Below are positions 1 through 8,778 of a DNA stretch of 64,000 nucleotides, piece by piece. Below the pieces are notes generated by a model. The model did not search any database. It worked only from the letters and a program-made list of their open reading frames with translations, and had not been told where the DNA came from. The DNA comes from Mycolicibacterium sp. GF69 (GTDB lineage: Bacteria > Actinomycetota > Actinomycetes > Mycobacteriales > Mycobacteriaceae), in contig NZ_QMEW01000006.1 in assembly GCF_003284965.1 (NCBI RefSeq), positions 124,001 to 188,000 on the forward strand, written 5' to 3'. Position numbers and translations under genes: made by a program. Position 1 is the first letter of the stretch, and each line of letters starts with the position of its first letter.

Positions 1-1479
1 ATGGCGACGATCAACACCGCCGATTACCTGGTCGACCAGGCGAAGCGGCGGTTCATCCCCACGTTGAACAACCTGCCCCTGGGTCCGATCGAGAGGCGGC
101 TGAACAATCGGGAGTGGCCGCAGTTCACGCTCGCGGACCCGCCCCCGGGCAGCGGATTGAAACCCGTCATGGGCGATGCCGGCCTGCCGATCCTCGGACA
201 CATCATCGAGGCCTTCCGGGGTGGGCCGGAGTACGTGCTGGAGGTGTACCGCAAGTACGGCCCCGTTCATTACGCCTATTCGCCGGCGCTGTCGTCGGTG
301 TCCGCGCTCGGGCCGGACGCCACCCAGGCCGTCTTCTCCAACAAGAACAAGGACTTTTCGCAGAAAGGCTGGCATCCGGTCATCGGCCCGTTCTTCAACC
401 GTGGCTTGATGCTGCTCGACTTCGAAGAGCACATGTTCCACCGCCGGATCATGCAGGAGGCGTTCACCCGGACCCGGTTGTCGGGCTACGTCGAGCACAT
501 CGACAAGGTGGCGTCGAAGGTGGTGGCGCAGGACTGGGTGGCCAACGACCCGCGCTTCCTGCTGCACCCGGCTCTCAAGGAACTCACCCTCGACATCGCC
601 TCGGTGGTGTTCATGGGGCACGAACCCGGTACCGACCACGACCTGGTCACCAAGGTGAACGAGGCGTTCACCATCACCACCCGAGCCGGCGGCGCCATCA
701 TCCGGACCAGCGTCCCGCCGTTCAAGTGGTGGCGTGGGCTGCAGGGGCGCAAGGTACTCGAGAACTACTTCGAGGAGCGGGTCAAGGAGCGGCGCGACTC
801 CGGCGGCACCGACATGCTCACCGTGCTGTGCCACAGCGAGGACGAAGACGGCAACCGGTTCAGCGACGAGGACATCGTCAACCACATGATCTTCCTGATG
901 ATGGCGGCCCACGACACCTCGACGTCGACGCTGACCACGATGGGCTACCACCTGGCGGCCAACCCGGAGTGGCAGGAGCGTTGTCGCGACGAGTCGTCGC
1001 GGCTGGGCGACGGGCCGCTGGACATCGAGGCGCTCGAGAAGCTCGAGACCCTGGACTTGGTGATCAACGAAGCGCTGCGGTTGGTCACACCCCTGCCGTT
1101 CAACGTCCGCCAAGCGGTGCGCGACACCGATCTACTGGGTTACTACATTCCGGCGGGCACCAACATCGTGACGTGGCCCGGCATGAACCACCGGCTACCC
1201 GAACTGTGGACCGATCCCGACAAGTTCGATCCGGACCGGTTCGCCGAGCCTCGCTCCGAGCACAAGAAGCACCGGTACGCGTTCGCGCCGTTCGGCGGGG
1301 GAGCACACAAGTGCATCGGCATGGTCTTCGGCCAGTTGGAGATCAAGACGGTGATGCACCGGCTGCTGCGCAAGTACCGCCTGGAGCTGCCGCGGCCGAA
1401 TTACCAGCCGCGATACGACTACGCGGGTATGCCGGTTCCGATGGACGGCATGCCGATCGTGTTGCGTCCGCTGCACTGA
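1..1479 (+). CDS. cyp136: Cytochrome P450, CYP136 family
   Basis: Haem-thiolate monooxygenase of 492 residues. The I-helix motif AAHDTST is at about residues 302-308, the ExxR motif at 357-360, and the haem loop FAPFGGGAHKCIG carries the cysteine ligand C438. Length and sequence, including the opening MATIN and the region GLMLLDFEEHMFHRR, agree closely with what I remember of M. tuberculosis CYP136 (Rv3059). The presence of ligB and cstA further along supports that synteny. The ATG is the first base of the window, so any promoter lies outside. The substrate of CYP136 is not established. No ferredoxin or reductase gene is adjacent. Confidence 0.93.
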   Translation: MATINTADYLVDQAKRRFIPTLNNLPLGPIERRLNNREWPQFTLADPPPGSGLKPVMGDAGLPILGHIIEAFRGGPEYVLEVYRKYGPVHYAYSPALSSVSALGPDATQAVFSNKNKDFSQKGWHPVIGPFFNRGLMLLDFEEHMFHRRIMQEAFTRTRLSGYVEHIDKVASKVVAQDWVANDPRFLLHPALKELTLDIASVVFMGHEPGTDHDLVTKVNEAFTITTRAGGAIIRTSVPPFKWWRGLQGRKVLENYFEERVKERRDSGGTDMLTVLCHSEDEDGNRFSDEDIVNHMIFLMMAAHDTSTSTLTTMGYHLAANPEWQERCRDESSRLGDGPLDIEALEKLETLDLVINEALRLVTPLPFNVRQAVRDTDLLGYYIPAGTNIVTWPGMNHRLPELWTDPDKFDPDRFAEPRSEHKKHRYAFAPFGGGAHKCIGMVFGQLEIKTVMHRLLRKYRLELPRPNYQPRYDYAGMPVPMDGMPIVLRPLH

Positions 1480-1489
1480 ACCGGTTTCC

Positions 1490-1547
1490 CGCTTCGAAAC
1501 CGAAGATGGGCTCGAAATTTCGCCTGCAAGTCTTCAGTTTCGAAGCG
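1490..1547. terminator. Hairpin between convergent genes
   Basis: A 16-base inverted repeat, CGCTTCGAAACCGAAG at 1490-1505 and CTTCAGTTTCGAAGCG at 1532-1547, has one mismatch and a 26-base loop. It fills the gap between the ends of cyp136 and the LeuA-like gene. It could end transcription from both sides. There is no T-run, which is usual in mycobacteria. Confidence 0.6.
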
Positions 1548-1548
1548 A

Positions 1549-2037
1549 TCAGACGGCCATCAGGCGGTTCGCGCACGCGATGACTGCGCTCAGCGCAGAC
1601 TGTGTCGGGTCGTCGGACAGGCCCATCGCCCACTCCGACCGCAAGCCGTCCGAGCCGCGGATGAACGTGGCGGTGCGCTCGCCGGCGTTCACCTGGTGGA
1701 AAGCGGTCGTCTCGACGGCGATTCCCCGGTCGTAGAGCATCGCCGTCAGCGCCGCGATGGGACCCGACGCCGCCGCCGACGTCGTGCAGATCCGGTCTCC
1801 GATTGCCAGTGTCGCCTGGTAGTTGCGCGCCTGGGGACCCAGCCTGGTGGCGGGACGATCGCCGTCGACGCAGCTCCAGCTGCCCAGCCGCAGCGGACCT
1901 GTACTGGGCGCGTATTCGGCGAGGAACGATTCGAAAGACATCGCGTCGGCCTCCTCGCGCAGGTCCGTCGGCATCGGGGCGTCGACGCAAGCCGCGAACG
2001 CTGCTCTGGTTGCGGATTCGGTTGCGAATGTGGTCAT
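1549..2037 (-). CDS. Stand-alone LeuA-type C-terminal (allosteric/dimer) domain protein
   Basis: A 162-residue protein with no catalytic TIM barrel. Its C-terminal two-thirds resemble the regulatory domain of 2-isopropylmalate synthase. They show a beta-alpha pattern with GPQARNYQATLAIGDRICT, then SGPIAALTAMLYDRGIAVE, then an alternating segment ending ALSAVIACANRL. These parallel the GNGPVDAL and AVVSAVNR signatures of LeuA. In LeuA that domain binds leucine and gives feedback inhibition. What it does alone is unknown: a leucine sensor, a partner of LeuA, or a repurposed fold are all possible. The start is the ATG after a weak ribosome site. The neighbours are unrelated. Confidence 0.7.
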   Translation of the reverse strand: MTTFATESATRAAFAACVDAPMPTDLREEADAMSFESFLAEYAPSTGPLRLGSWSCVDGDRPATRLGPQARNYQATLAIGDRICTTSAAASGPIAALTAMLYDRGIAVETTAFHQVNAGERTATFIRGSDGLRSEWAMGLSDDPTQSALSAVIACANRLMAV

Positions 2038-2575
2038 GTGCCGGTCGTTTCTTCGAAAGAAGGTGACCGACTACGTAGCGACGACCCACAGCGAGGGGTC
2101 GGTCAGGATCAGACCCCGCTGCGGGTTGCTACTACGAGTCGCCTCGGCACGCGTCCGATCGTAGCGGCATGCTTGGGGGGCTGCAAAGGGATTACGGTTC
2201 GCAGATGTCGGTCCGATCGTTCGACTCCCGGCCGTCTTCGGACGGCCGCTCTGAGATCGTCCGCCACCGCACCATCGACACGCACGGCCACGTCCGCCCG
2301 GTTCTCGTGATCGGCGACCGCCCAGCGCGCCTTCGACATCTGCTGCTGACCTCATCTGCTGCCGACCTCATCTGCTGCCGACCTCATCTGCTGCTGACCT
2401 CGCACCGGCGGATCAGACGCCCGAGCGGCGAGCGTAGCGACGCCTGCTGAGGTGGCGGCGAGGCACATCAGGACGCCTCGCACCTCTCGACGACGGGCCG
2501 CCGCCGTAACGTGAGACCGGTGTCGGCCAGTCATGCGAAGCCTTCCGCATGGCGGGAGCCTGATTCGGACGGCCG
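2038..2575. other. Non-coding divergent interval of about 540 bases
   Basis: This lies between the divergent LeuA-like and TauE-type genes. It contains a small palindrome (TTCTTCGAAAGAA) just upstream of the LeuA-like start, a CTACGTAG palindrome, and a four-copy 16-base tandem repeat. Possible reading frames here look like chance open frames in GC-rich DNA: they lack a ribosome site and any recognisable family. Promoters for both flanking genes must lie here, but I could not assign -10/-35 boxes. Confidence 0.5.
2337..2400. repeat. Tandem repeat, 16 bases x 4
   Basis: Four contiguous copies of CATCTGCTGCYGACCT fill this interval. The only difference between copies is a T/C change at one position. 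It lies in non-coding DNA and is not a CRISPR, because there are no spacers. Confidence 0.9.
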
Positions 2576-3322
2576 ATGAACTGGGCACTGCTGTTCGCCG
2601 CGGGGGTCCTCGGCGGGCTCACCGGCAGCATCGCCGGCCTCGCGTCGGTAGCTACTTATCCCGCCCTGCTGATGTTCGGGCTGCCGCCGGTGACCGCCAA
2701 CGTGACCAACACCGTGGCGCTCGTGTTCAACGGCGTCGGTTCGGTGCTGGGCTCGCGCCCCGAACTCCAGGGACAGGGGCGCTGGATCGGGCGCGCCGTG
2801 CCGATCGCCCTGGTCGGAGGCTCTGTCGGTGCTGTGCTGTTGCTCTCAACGCCCGCAGAGGGTTTCGAGAAGACCGTACCGGTGTTGCTGGGCGTCGCCT
2901 CGGTCGCGATCCTGTTGCCACGACGCACGTCCGGCGAGGCGGAGGGCCCGGGCCGTCACCGCGTCAGGATGCTCATCGAGACCGCTGCGATCTTGCTCAT
3001 CTGTGTCTACGGCGGCTATTTCGGGGCCGCCGCGGGGGTGCTGCTGCTGGCGCTCCTGCTGCGCACCGGCCATGCCTCACTCGCCCATGCGAACGCGGGC
3101 AAGAACGTCATCCTCGGTGTGGCGAACGCCGTTGCGGCCGTGGTCTTCGCGCTCCTGGCGACGGTGCACTGGTGGGCCGTGCTCGTGCTGGGCTCCGGCT
3201 GCCTGATCGGCTCGCGGCTGGGACCCGTCGTGGTGCGGCACGCCCCCGCCGGACCGCTGCGGGTGATAATCGGCGCGGCGGGCGTCGCGCTGGCGATCAA
3301 GCTCGGACTCGACACCTACTAA
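2576..3322 (+). CDS. TauE/SafE (DUF81) family membrane permease
   Basis: A very hydrophobic 248-residue protein with about seven to eight membrane segments. The N-terminal repeat has the TauE/SafE-like GGLTGSIAGLASVATYPALL and the following PPVTANVTNTVAL. The C-terminal half repeats the pattern (GGYFGAAAGVLLLALLL, then HANAGKNVILGVANAV). The family exports sulfite, sulfoacetate and related organic anions. The substrate here is unknown. It converges on the kinase gene with only a two-base gap between stop codons. Confidence 0.85.
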   Translation: MNWALLFAAGVLGGLTGSIAGLASVATYPALLMFGLPPVTANVTNTVALVFNGVGSVLGSRPELQGQGRWIGRAVPIALVGGSVGAVLLLSTPAEGFEKTVPVLLGVASVAILLPRRTSGEAEGPGRHRVRMLIETAAILLICVYGGYFGAAAGVLLLALLLRTGHASLAHANAGKNVILGVANAVAAVVFALLATVHWWAVLVLGSGCLIGSRLGPVVVRHAPAGPLRVIIGAAGVALAIKLGLDTY

Positions 3323-3324
3323 TT

Positions 3325-4389
3325 CTAGAGCTCAAACGGACTGTCGCCCTTGATTACTCGAGTTCCCACGTCGATGAGGTTCTGCGCGTTGGCATGCAAC
3401 CGCTCCCCCGCATCTCGGCTCGCCTGGCCGACGAGGAAGCGCGACCAGGTGCCCTCGATGACGATACCCAACTTGAAGCACGCCATCGCGATATACCAAT
3501 CCAGACTTGATGTTTCGCGGCCGCCAGCGGCGAGATAGGCCTCGAGGAGCTCGCGCCGGCTGGCGAGCCCGCCGAGCGCGGCGAGTTGTGCGCCCGCGGT
3601 GATCACGTTGGTTTCCAGCGGCCAGCAGATCAACATCCAGCCCAGATCCAACAGCGGGTCGCCGATCGTGCACATCTCCCAGTCGACGAACGCCGCCAAC
3701 TCGGGCCGGTCACGGCGCAGCAGCACATTGCTCAGATGCGGGTCGCCGTGCATGACGCCCGCCCGCCCCTCCGGCGGCAGGTTCGACGACAACCACTCGG
3801 CGAGTTCGGTCACCGCCAACGACGCGGGGTCGTACCGGTCGTGCCGGTAGCTCTCCAACAGCCGCAGAAACTGCGGAACCTGACGCTCCAAGAACGAGCC
3901 GGGCCGCTTGAGTTCGGCCAGCGGACTGCCTTGCCACTCGACCTGTCCGAGCATCGCCAGGCTCGCGGCATACGACAACCCGACCTGATGGCGCATCGCC
4001 GGGTCGCGCACGTAGGCCTCGGCCATGTCGTCGCCGGGGTTGAAGCCGTCGACCTCCTCCATCAGGTAAAACACGACGCCGAGGATGCTCAGGTCCTCGC
4101 ATCCCGCGATGAAGCCGGGGTGGGGCACAGGCGTTCCGGCCAGCGTGCGCAGCGCCGCGATCTCGCGCAGCATCGTTTTGTCGCTCGTCGGTCGCGGATG
4201 CATCGGCGGTCGACGCAGCACCATGGGCCGGTCGTCGACTCGGAGCCGCACCACGATGTTCTGGGTGCCGCCGGTCAGCGGTTCGACGTCGCTGACCGTC
4301 GACCCCAGACCCTGTTGACGGATCCACCGCTGCAGGGCGGCCTGATCGTCGGTGCTCAGTGTCGGAAGCTGATGCGCGTCGTCAGGCAT
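3325..4389 (-). CDS. APH-like phosphotransferase (ACAD10/11-kinase type)
   Basis: Aminoglycoside-phosphotransferase-fold kinase of 354 residues. The catalytic loop MHGDPHLSNVLL and the metal-binding FVDWEMCTIGDPLLDLGW are intact. An N-terminal substrate/nucleotide segment reads LTGGTQNIVVRLR...MVLRRPP. In mycobacteria this subfamily accompanies lipid genes. The related kinase domain of animal ACAD10/ACAD11 phosphorylates 4-hydroxyacyl-CoAs, so a hydroxy-acid or hydroxyl-bearing lipid is a more likely substrate than an antibiotic (inference). It is transcribed in the same direction as poxB, 65 bases downstream of it. Confidence 0.8.
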   Translation of the reverse strand: MPDDAHQLPTLSTDDQAALQRWIRQQGLGSTVSDVEPLTGGTQNIVVRLRVDDRPMVLRRPPMHPRPTSDKTMLREIAALRTLAGTPVPHPGFIAGCEDLSILGVVFYLMEEVDGFNPGDDMAEAYVRDPAMRHQVGLSYAASLAMLGQVEWQGSPLAELKRPGSFLERQVPQFLRLLESYRHDRYDPASLAVTELAEWLSSNLPPEGRAGVMHGDPHLSNVLLRRDRPELAAFVDWEMCTIGDPLLDLGWMLICWPLETNVITAGAQLAALGGLASRRELLEAYLAAGGRETSSLDWYIAMACFKLGIVIEGTWSRFLVGQASRDAGERLHANAQNLIDVGTRVIKGDSPFEL

Positions 4390-4454
4390 GCAGTCATGGT
4401 GTCAGGTCCGGTCCGCACCCGGCACGCGGACCTCCGCCATCGAGCTGCGAACGC

Positions 4455-6185
4455 TCAGTCCAGGATCCGGCGCGCAACGTTGGTCGTGACCAGGTCCAGC
4501 AGTTCGTCGGCGCGGCCCGCCAGTATCGTCCGGATTGCGTACAGCGAGAAGCCTTTGGCCTGCTCGGCTGTGATCACCGGCGGTATCGACAGTTCCTGGC
4601 GCGCGGTCAAGACATCGACGAGCGCCGGCCCGTCGTGGGCGAAAGCCTCGGCCAGCGCCGGTTCCAGATCCAACGGGTGCTCGACTCGTCGGCCGAAGAT
4701 CCCCATTGCCGTTGCTACGGCGGCGAAGTCGGGGTTGACCAGATCGGTGCCGAAGTTCACGATGCCCGCGGCTTTCATCTCCAACTCGACGAAGTTCAAT
4801 GACGAGTTGTTGAACACCACGATCTTGACCGGCAGCCGGTTCTGGATCAGCGTCAGGAGTTCGCCGAAGAGCATCGTCAGCCCACCGTCGCCTGCGAGCG
4901 CGACGACCTGGCGGTCGCGGTAGGCGGTCTGCGCCCCGATCGCCAGCGGCACGGCGCACGCCATTGTGCCGTGGTTGAACGACCCGATGAGCCGGCGCCG
5001 ACCGTTCATGGTCACATAGCGCGATGCCCACACCACCGGCGAGCCGACATCGACGGTGAAGACCGCGTCGGCGGCGGCGAGTTGATTCGTCAGTCCCGCA
5101 ACATATTCCGGGCGGATCGGTTCGCGGTCACGGTCGTTGGCAGCCAGTTCGTCGAGTCTCTGGCGGGTTTTGCGGTAGTGCCGCAGCGACCGGTCGAGAT
5201 GCTCGCGCTCGCTTTTCTGCCGCAGCATCGGTTGCAACGCGTCGAGCGTGTCGGCGACGGTGCCGACGAGGCCGAGATCGACCGGGACACGGCGGCCGAG
5301 GTGACGGCCGCGGATGTCGACCTGGATCACCTTCGCGCCGTCGGGATAGAACTGCTGGTAGGGGAAGTCGGTACCCAGCATCAGCAGGACGTCGGCCTCC
5401 TTGATGGCCTTGTAGCCGGACGCGAAGCCGAGCAGTCCGGTCATGCCGACGTCGAACGGGTTGTCGTATTCGATGAACTCCTTGCCGCGCAACGCATGCA
5501 CCACCGGCGCATTGAGCGTCCCCGCGATGCGGACCAGCGCGTCGTGAGCGCCCGCGACACCCGCACCGCCGAGGATGGTGACGGCGTGCGCGTCGTTGAG
5601 GATCGCCGCCGCCTGCCGCAACGATTCGTCGTCGGGCCGGATCACCGAACGGGTCGCGGTGATCGGGCGCGGACGCCAATCGGATGCGCGGTGCCCGAAG
5701 ATCTCGCCCGGGATCACGACCACCGCGACGCCGTTCTCCTCGACCGCTGTCCGCATCGCCATTTCGACGATGCGTGGCGCCATCTCGGGCGTGCTGACGA
5801 GTTCGCAGTAGACGCTGCACTCGCGGAACAGCTCCTGCGGGTGCGTCTCCTGGAAGTACTCCGAGCCGATCTCTGTCCGGGGGATGTGCGCGGCGATCGC
5901 GAGCACCGGCACGCGGCTGCGGTGCGCGTCGAACAAGCCGTTGATCAGGTGCAGGTTGCCCGGGCCGCAGCTGCCCGCGCAGACCGCCAGGCCTCCGGTG
6001 AGCGCGGCGTCGGCGGCCGCGGCGAACGCGGCGCACTCCTCGTGGCGCACGTGTTCCCAGCTGATCTCACCCGAGCGGCGGATCGCGTCGGTGAAGCCGT
6101 TGAGGCTGTCGCCGGGCAGCCCGTAGACCCGGCGCGCACCGCTGACGCGCAAGGCGTCGATGAGCTGATCGGCGAAGGTCGCCAC
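4455..6185 (-). CDS. poxB: Pyruvate dehydrogenase (quinone), PoxB type
   Basis: A 576-residue thiamine-diphosphate flavoenzyme that oxidises pyruvate to acetate and CO2 and passes electrons to quinone at the membrane. It aligns from end to end with remembered E. coli PoxB. Matching features are the cofactor-activating RHEECAAFAAAA (Glu49/50), CAGSCGPGNLHLINGLFD, FQETHPQELFREC, HALRGKEFIEYDNPFDVGMTG, the ThDP motif GDGGLTMLFGE...VVFNN, and a C-terminal segment AKGFSLYAIR. In E. coli that end region binds membrane. A distinct hairpin precedes the gene. With cstA (pyruvate/peptide uptake family) also in this window, it hints at a pyruvate theme. Confidence 0.9.
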   Translation of the reverse strand: MATFADQLIDALRVSGARRVYGLPGDSLNGFTDAIRRSGEISWEHVRHEECAAFAAAADAALTGGLAVCAGSCGPGNLHLINGLFDAHRSRVPVLAIAAHIPRTEIGSEYFQETHPQELFRECSVYCELVSTPEMAPRIVEMAMRTAVEENGVAVVVIPGEIFGHRASDWRPRPITATRSVIRPDDESLRQAAAILNDAHAVTILGGAGVAGAHDALVRIAGTLNAPVVHALRGKEFIEYDNPFDVGMTGLLGFASGYKAIKEADVLLMLGTDFPYQQFYPDGAKVIQVDIRGRHLGRRVPVDLGLVGTVADTLDALQPMLRQKSEREHLDRSLRHYRKTRQRLDELAANDRDREPIRPEYVAGLTNQLAAADAVFTVDVGSPVVWASRYVTMNGRRRLIGSFNHGTMACAVPLAIGAQTAYRDRQVVALAGDGGLTMLFGELLTLIQNRLPVKIVVFNNSSLNFVELEMKAAGIVNFGTDLVNPDFAAVATAMGIFGRRVEHPLDLEPALAEAFAHDGPALVDVLTARQELSIPPVITAEQAKGFSLYAIRTILAGRADELLDLVTTNVARRILD

Positions 6186-6203
6186 CCGCCCACCCTATAG
6201 GGA

Positions 6204-6248
6204 TTTCGGTGCGCTACTTGCCGCTCGGCGATCAGGAGCGCACCGAAA
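6204..6248. terminator. Hairpin downstream of the SDR gene
   Basis: Perfect 12-base arms, TTTCGGTGCGCT and AGCGCACCGAAA, are separated by 21 bases. They lie directly after the SDR stop and before the poxB start. It is probably a terminator or attenuator separating the two minus-strand genes. Confidence 0.6.
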
Positions 6249-6255
6249 CCACCAC

Positions 6256-7023
6256 CTACTTGGGGGCGAAGCGCTGGCCGGCGTCCAGCCGCAGGCACTG
6301 GCCGTTGAGCATCGGGTTCTCGACGATGGCGGCGACCAGCTTGGCGTACTCCTCCGGCTTGCCGAGCCGCTTGGGGAACGCCGCATCCTTGGTCAGCGCC
6401 TTGGCGAACTCGTCGGGGATGCCCTCGGTCAGGCCGGTGGCGAATAGGCTCGGCGCGATGGCCAGCGCCCGGATGCCGAGGCTGCCCATGTCGCGGGCCA
6501 TCGTCAGGCACATACCGGCGATCGCGGCCTTGGAGGCGGTGTAGGCGACCTGTCCGATCTGGCCTTCGTAGGCGGCGATCGAGGCGGTGTTGATGATGAC
6601 GCCGCGCTCTTCCTGCTCGTCGTCGACGAGATCCTGCTGGCTCATCTGCCAGCCCGCGAGCCTGCTGATGTTGAAGGTGCCGATCAGGTTCAGGTCGACG
6701 CACTTGCGGAAGGTGTCCAGGCTGTGCGGGCCATCCTTCTTGACCGTGCGTTCGGCCGCGCCGCCACCGGCGGTGGTGACGATGATGTGCAGCGCGCCGA
6801 GCTTGTCAATCGCCTGCTTCAGCACCTTCTCGGTGCCCTCGAAGTCGGTGACGTCCACCTCGAAGAATGAGCCGCCGATCGCGTCGGCCACTTCCTTGCC
6901 CTTCGACTGCGGACGGTCCAGCACCGCCACGTCGGCGCCGCGCTGAGCCAGCAGTTCGGCCGTCGCCTTGCCGAAGCCCGAAGCTCCGCCGACGACGATG
7001 GCCTTCTTGCCCGAGATCTCCAC
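6256..7023 (-). CDS. SDR, 3-hydroxyacyl-CoA dehydrogenase type 2-like
   Basis: A classical short-chain dehydrogenase of 255 residues. The NAD-binding motif GGASGFGKATA is at about residues 12-22. The AGGG turn replaces the usual NNAG, and the catalytic region shows INTAS followed by YTASK. The C-terminal half, ending in the sugar-pocket-like RLDAGQRFAPK, is typical of 17-beta-HSD10/HADH2-type enzymes (M. tuberculosis Rv1144 resembles these). The likely role is NAD-dependent oxidation of 3-hydroxyacyl-CoA or a hydroxysteroid. It stands alone, with a divergent promoter region shared with the molybdopterin protein. Confidence 0.85.
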   Translation of the reverse strand: MEISGKKAIVVGGASGFGKATAELLAQRGADVAVLDRPQSKGKEVADAIGGSFFEVDVTDFEGTEKVLKQAIDKLGALHIIVTTAGGGAAERTVKKDGPHSLDTFRKCVDLNLIGTFNISRLAGWQMSQQDLVDDEQEERGVIINTASIAAYEGQIGQVAYTASKAAIAGMCLTMARDMGSLGIRALAIAPSLFATGLTEGIPDEFAKALTKDAAFPKRLGKPEEYAKLVAAIVENPMLNGQCLRLDAGQRFAPK

Positions 7024-7123
7024 CTGGGTCCCCTTTCCAAAAAGTGCTCGAATCGTAAAGCAACCTAGCCGACGTCATCGTTCGGTAAGCCCTTCGGGTC
7101 GCCAACGTGAGTACTTTGGCGGC

Positions 7124-8662
7124 ATGGCGGCGCGCAGCACCCAGGCGATGGGCGGCATCGCGGCCGCCGCCGTCGCCCTGGGCGTCACCCAACTTCTCGC
7201 CGCCTTCGTCGGACCACGGGCCGACGCCCGCACCGCCGTCGGGTCGACGGTCATCGATCTGACCCCCGGTCCGGTCAAAGAGTGGGCGATCCAGACCTTC
7301 GGCATGGCCGACAAACTCGTGCTCTCGATGCTGGTGCTCGCGGTGATCGCCATCGTCGCCGCGGCCACCGCAGCTCTCGAGACGCGGCGCTTCCCGATCG
7401 GCAGCGTCGCGATCGTCGCGGCCGGCGTCGCGGGATGCGCGGCGGTGCTCTCCCGCGCGGGGGCGAACCTTTTGGATACCGTTCCGACGATCGTGGGCAC
7501 GGTCTGCGGCGTCGCGGTGCTGCGTCTGCTGGTCTCGGGCCGGTTCACCGACCATGCGCCGGCCGCAGACGACGGGCCCGACCGCGGCCGTCGGTTGTCG
7601 TTGGTGACGCTGGGCTTCCTCGGTGCCGGAGCCTTGACCGGAGTCGGCGGGATGGTGCTGTCCCGACTGACAACCTCCGTCTCGGGCGATCGCACCGCGT
7701 TCGTGCTGCCGCCGATCGACGTCGCCGCCCCGCCGGTCCCGGCGACGGTGCAGCCGAAAGGCGTTGCGGTGCCGTCGTTCGTAACCAACAACGCCGACTT
7801 CTACCGGATCGACACCGCGCTACGGGTGCCGCAGTTGAGCCGCGAGGACTGGCAATTGCGCATCCACGGCATGGTGAACCGCGAGATCACTTTGCGCTTC
7901 GCCGATCTCGAGCGCTTCGACGTGGTCGAGAAACTGGTGACGCTGACGTGTGTGTCGAATCCAGTTGGTGGAAACCTCATCGGCAATGCCGCGTGGACGG
8001 GCTATCGCATGCGGGACCTGTTGGCCGAGGCGGGGATTCACCGCGATGCGAACATGGTGCTGTCGATGTCGATCGACGGGTTCACCGCGGGCACTCCGGT
8101 CGAGGCGTTCACCGACGATCGCGGTGCGCTGCTGGCGGTCGGGATGAACGGTGAACCGCTGCCGACCAATCACGGCTACCCCGCCCGGATCGTGGTGCCC
8201 GGGCTGTACGGCTACGTCTCGGCGACGAAATGGGTCGTCGACCTCGAAGTGACGCGGTTCGACCGGGCCGAGGCCTACTGGACGCGACTGGGTTGGTCGG
8301 CGCGGGGGCCGATCAAGACCGAGTCGCGGATCGACGTGCCGCGCAGCGGTCAGGAGGTGGAGCGCGGGCCGGTGACATTCGGCGGCGTTGCGTGGGCGCA
8401 GAACCGCGGCGTACGCCAAGTCGAGGTCCGTATCGACGGCCCGGACCGCCAAGGTGACTGGCAGCAGGCCGATCTCGGCGCCGCGTACTCCAACGAGACC
8501 TGGCGCTTGTGGAGTTTCGCATGGCAGGCCGCCCAGCCGGGCCGGCACACCATCACGGTGCGGGCCACCGACAACACCGGCGCCGTGCAGACCGCCGACG
8601 TCGCCGACCCGATTCCCGACGGCGCGACCGGTTGGCACAGCGTCGACTTCGCGGTGACATAA
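7124..8662 (+). CDS. Membrane-anchored molybdopterin oxidoreductase (sulfite-oxidase fold)
   Basis: Taken from the ATG at 7124 the protein has 512 residues. About four to five hydrophobic segments occupy the first 190 residues. A sulfite-oxidase-type molybdopterin domain follows at about 240-430, with [20 protein letters not shown] carrying the probable Mo-ligand cysteine C276. A Mo-co dimerisation domain closes the chain (about 430-512). M. tuberculosis Rv0218 is a similar protein. The electron acceptor and substrate are unknown. An upstream in-frame GTG-free extension exists but would overlap the divergent SDR, so the internal ATG is preferred. Confidence 0.8.
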   Translation: MAARSTQAMGGIAAAAVALGVTQLLAAFVGPRADARTAVGSTVIDLTPGPVKEWAIQTFGMADKLVLSMLVLAVIAIVAAATAALETRRFPIGSVAIVAAGVAGCAAVLSRAGANLLDTVPTIVGTVCGVAVLRLLVSGRFTDHAPAADDGPDRGRRLSLVTLGFLGAGALTGVGGMVLSRLTTSVSGDRTAFVLPPIDVAAPPVPATVQPKGVAVPSFVTNNADFYRIDTALRVPQLSREDWQLRIHGMVNREITLRFADLERFDVVEKLVTLTCVSNPVGGNLIGNAAWTGYRMRDLLAEAGIHRDANMVLSMSIDGFTAGTPVEAFTDDRGALLAVGMNGEPLPTNHGYPARIVVPGLYGYVSATKWVVDLEVTRFDRAEAYWTRLGWSARGPIKTESRIDVPRSGQEVERGPVTFGGVAWAQNRGVRQVEVRIDGPDRQGDWQQADLGAAYSNETWRLWSFAWQAAQPGRHTITVRATDNTGAVQTADVADPIPDGATGWHSVDFAVT

Positions 8663-8684
8663 CTCCCCCCAGTGACCTAACTGC

Positions 8685-8747
8685 CGCGAGCGACCGCGTC
8701 TGCCCACCGACACGCCGGGAACTGACGGACAAACGCGGTCTCTCGCG
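8685..8747. terminator. Long inverted repeat before ligB
   Basis: The 15-base arms CGCGAGCGACCGCGT and ACGCGGTCTCTCGCG have one mismatch and lie 33 bases apart. They fill the gap between the molybdopterin gene and ligB. It is likely a terminator or a dispersed intergenic palindrome. Confidence 0.5.
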
Positions 8748-8778
8748 CCAGGGCGAGCGTGCGTGTCAGGCTGAAGTC

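Noticed and set aside
2337..2400. Possible CRISPR array
   Set aside because: The copies are contiguous 16-mers without spacers, and no cas genes are present. The other repeat loci are likewise simple tandem repeats.
2169..2450. A 93-residue plus-strand frame in the non-coding interval before the TauE-type gene
   Set aside because: It runs through the 16-base tandem repeat, has no ribosome site and resembles nothing known.
3325..4389. Aminoglycoside resistance gene
   Set aside because: The kinase fold is present, but the surrounding motifs fit the ACAD10/11-type lipid kinases common in mycobacteria, not drug-modifying enzymes.
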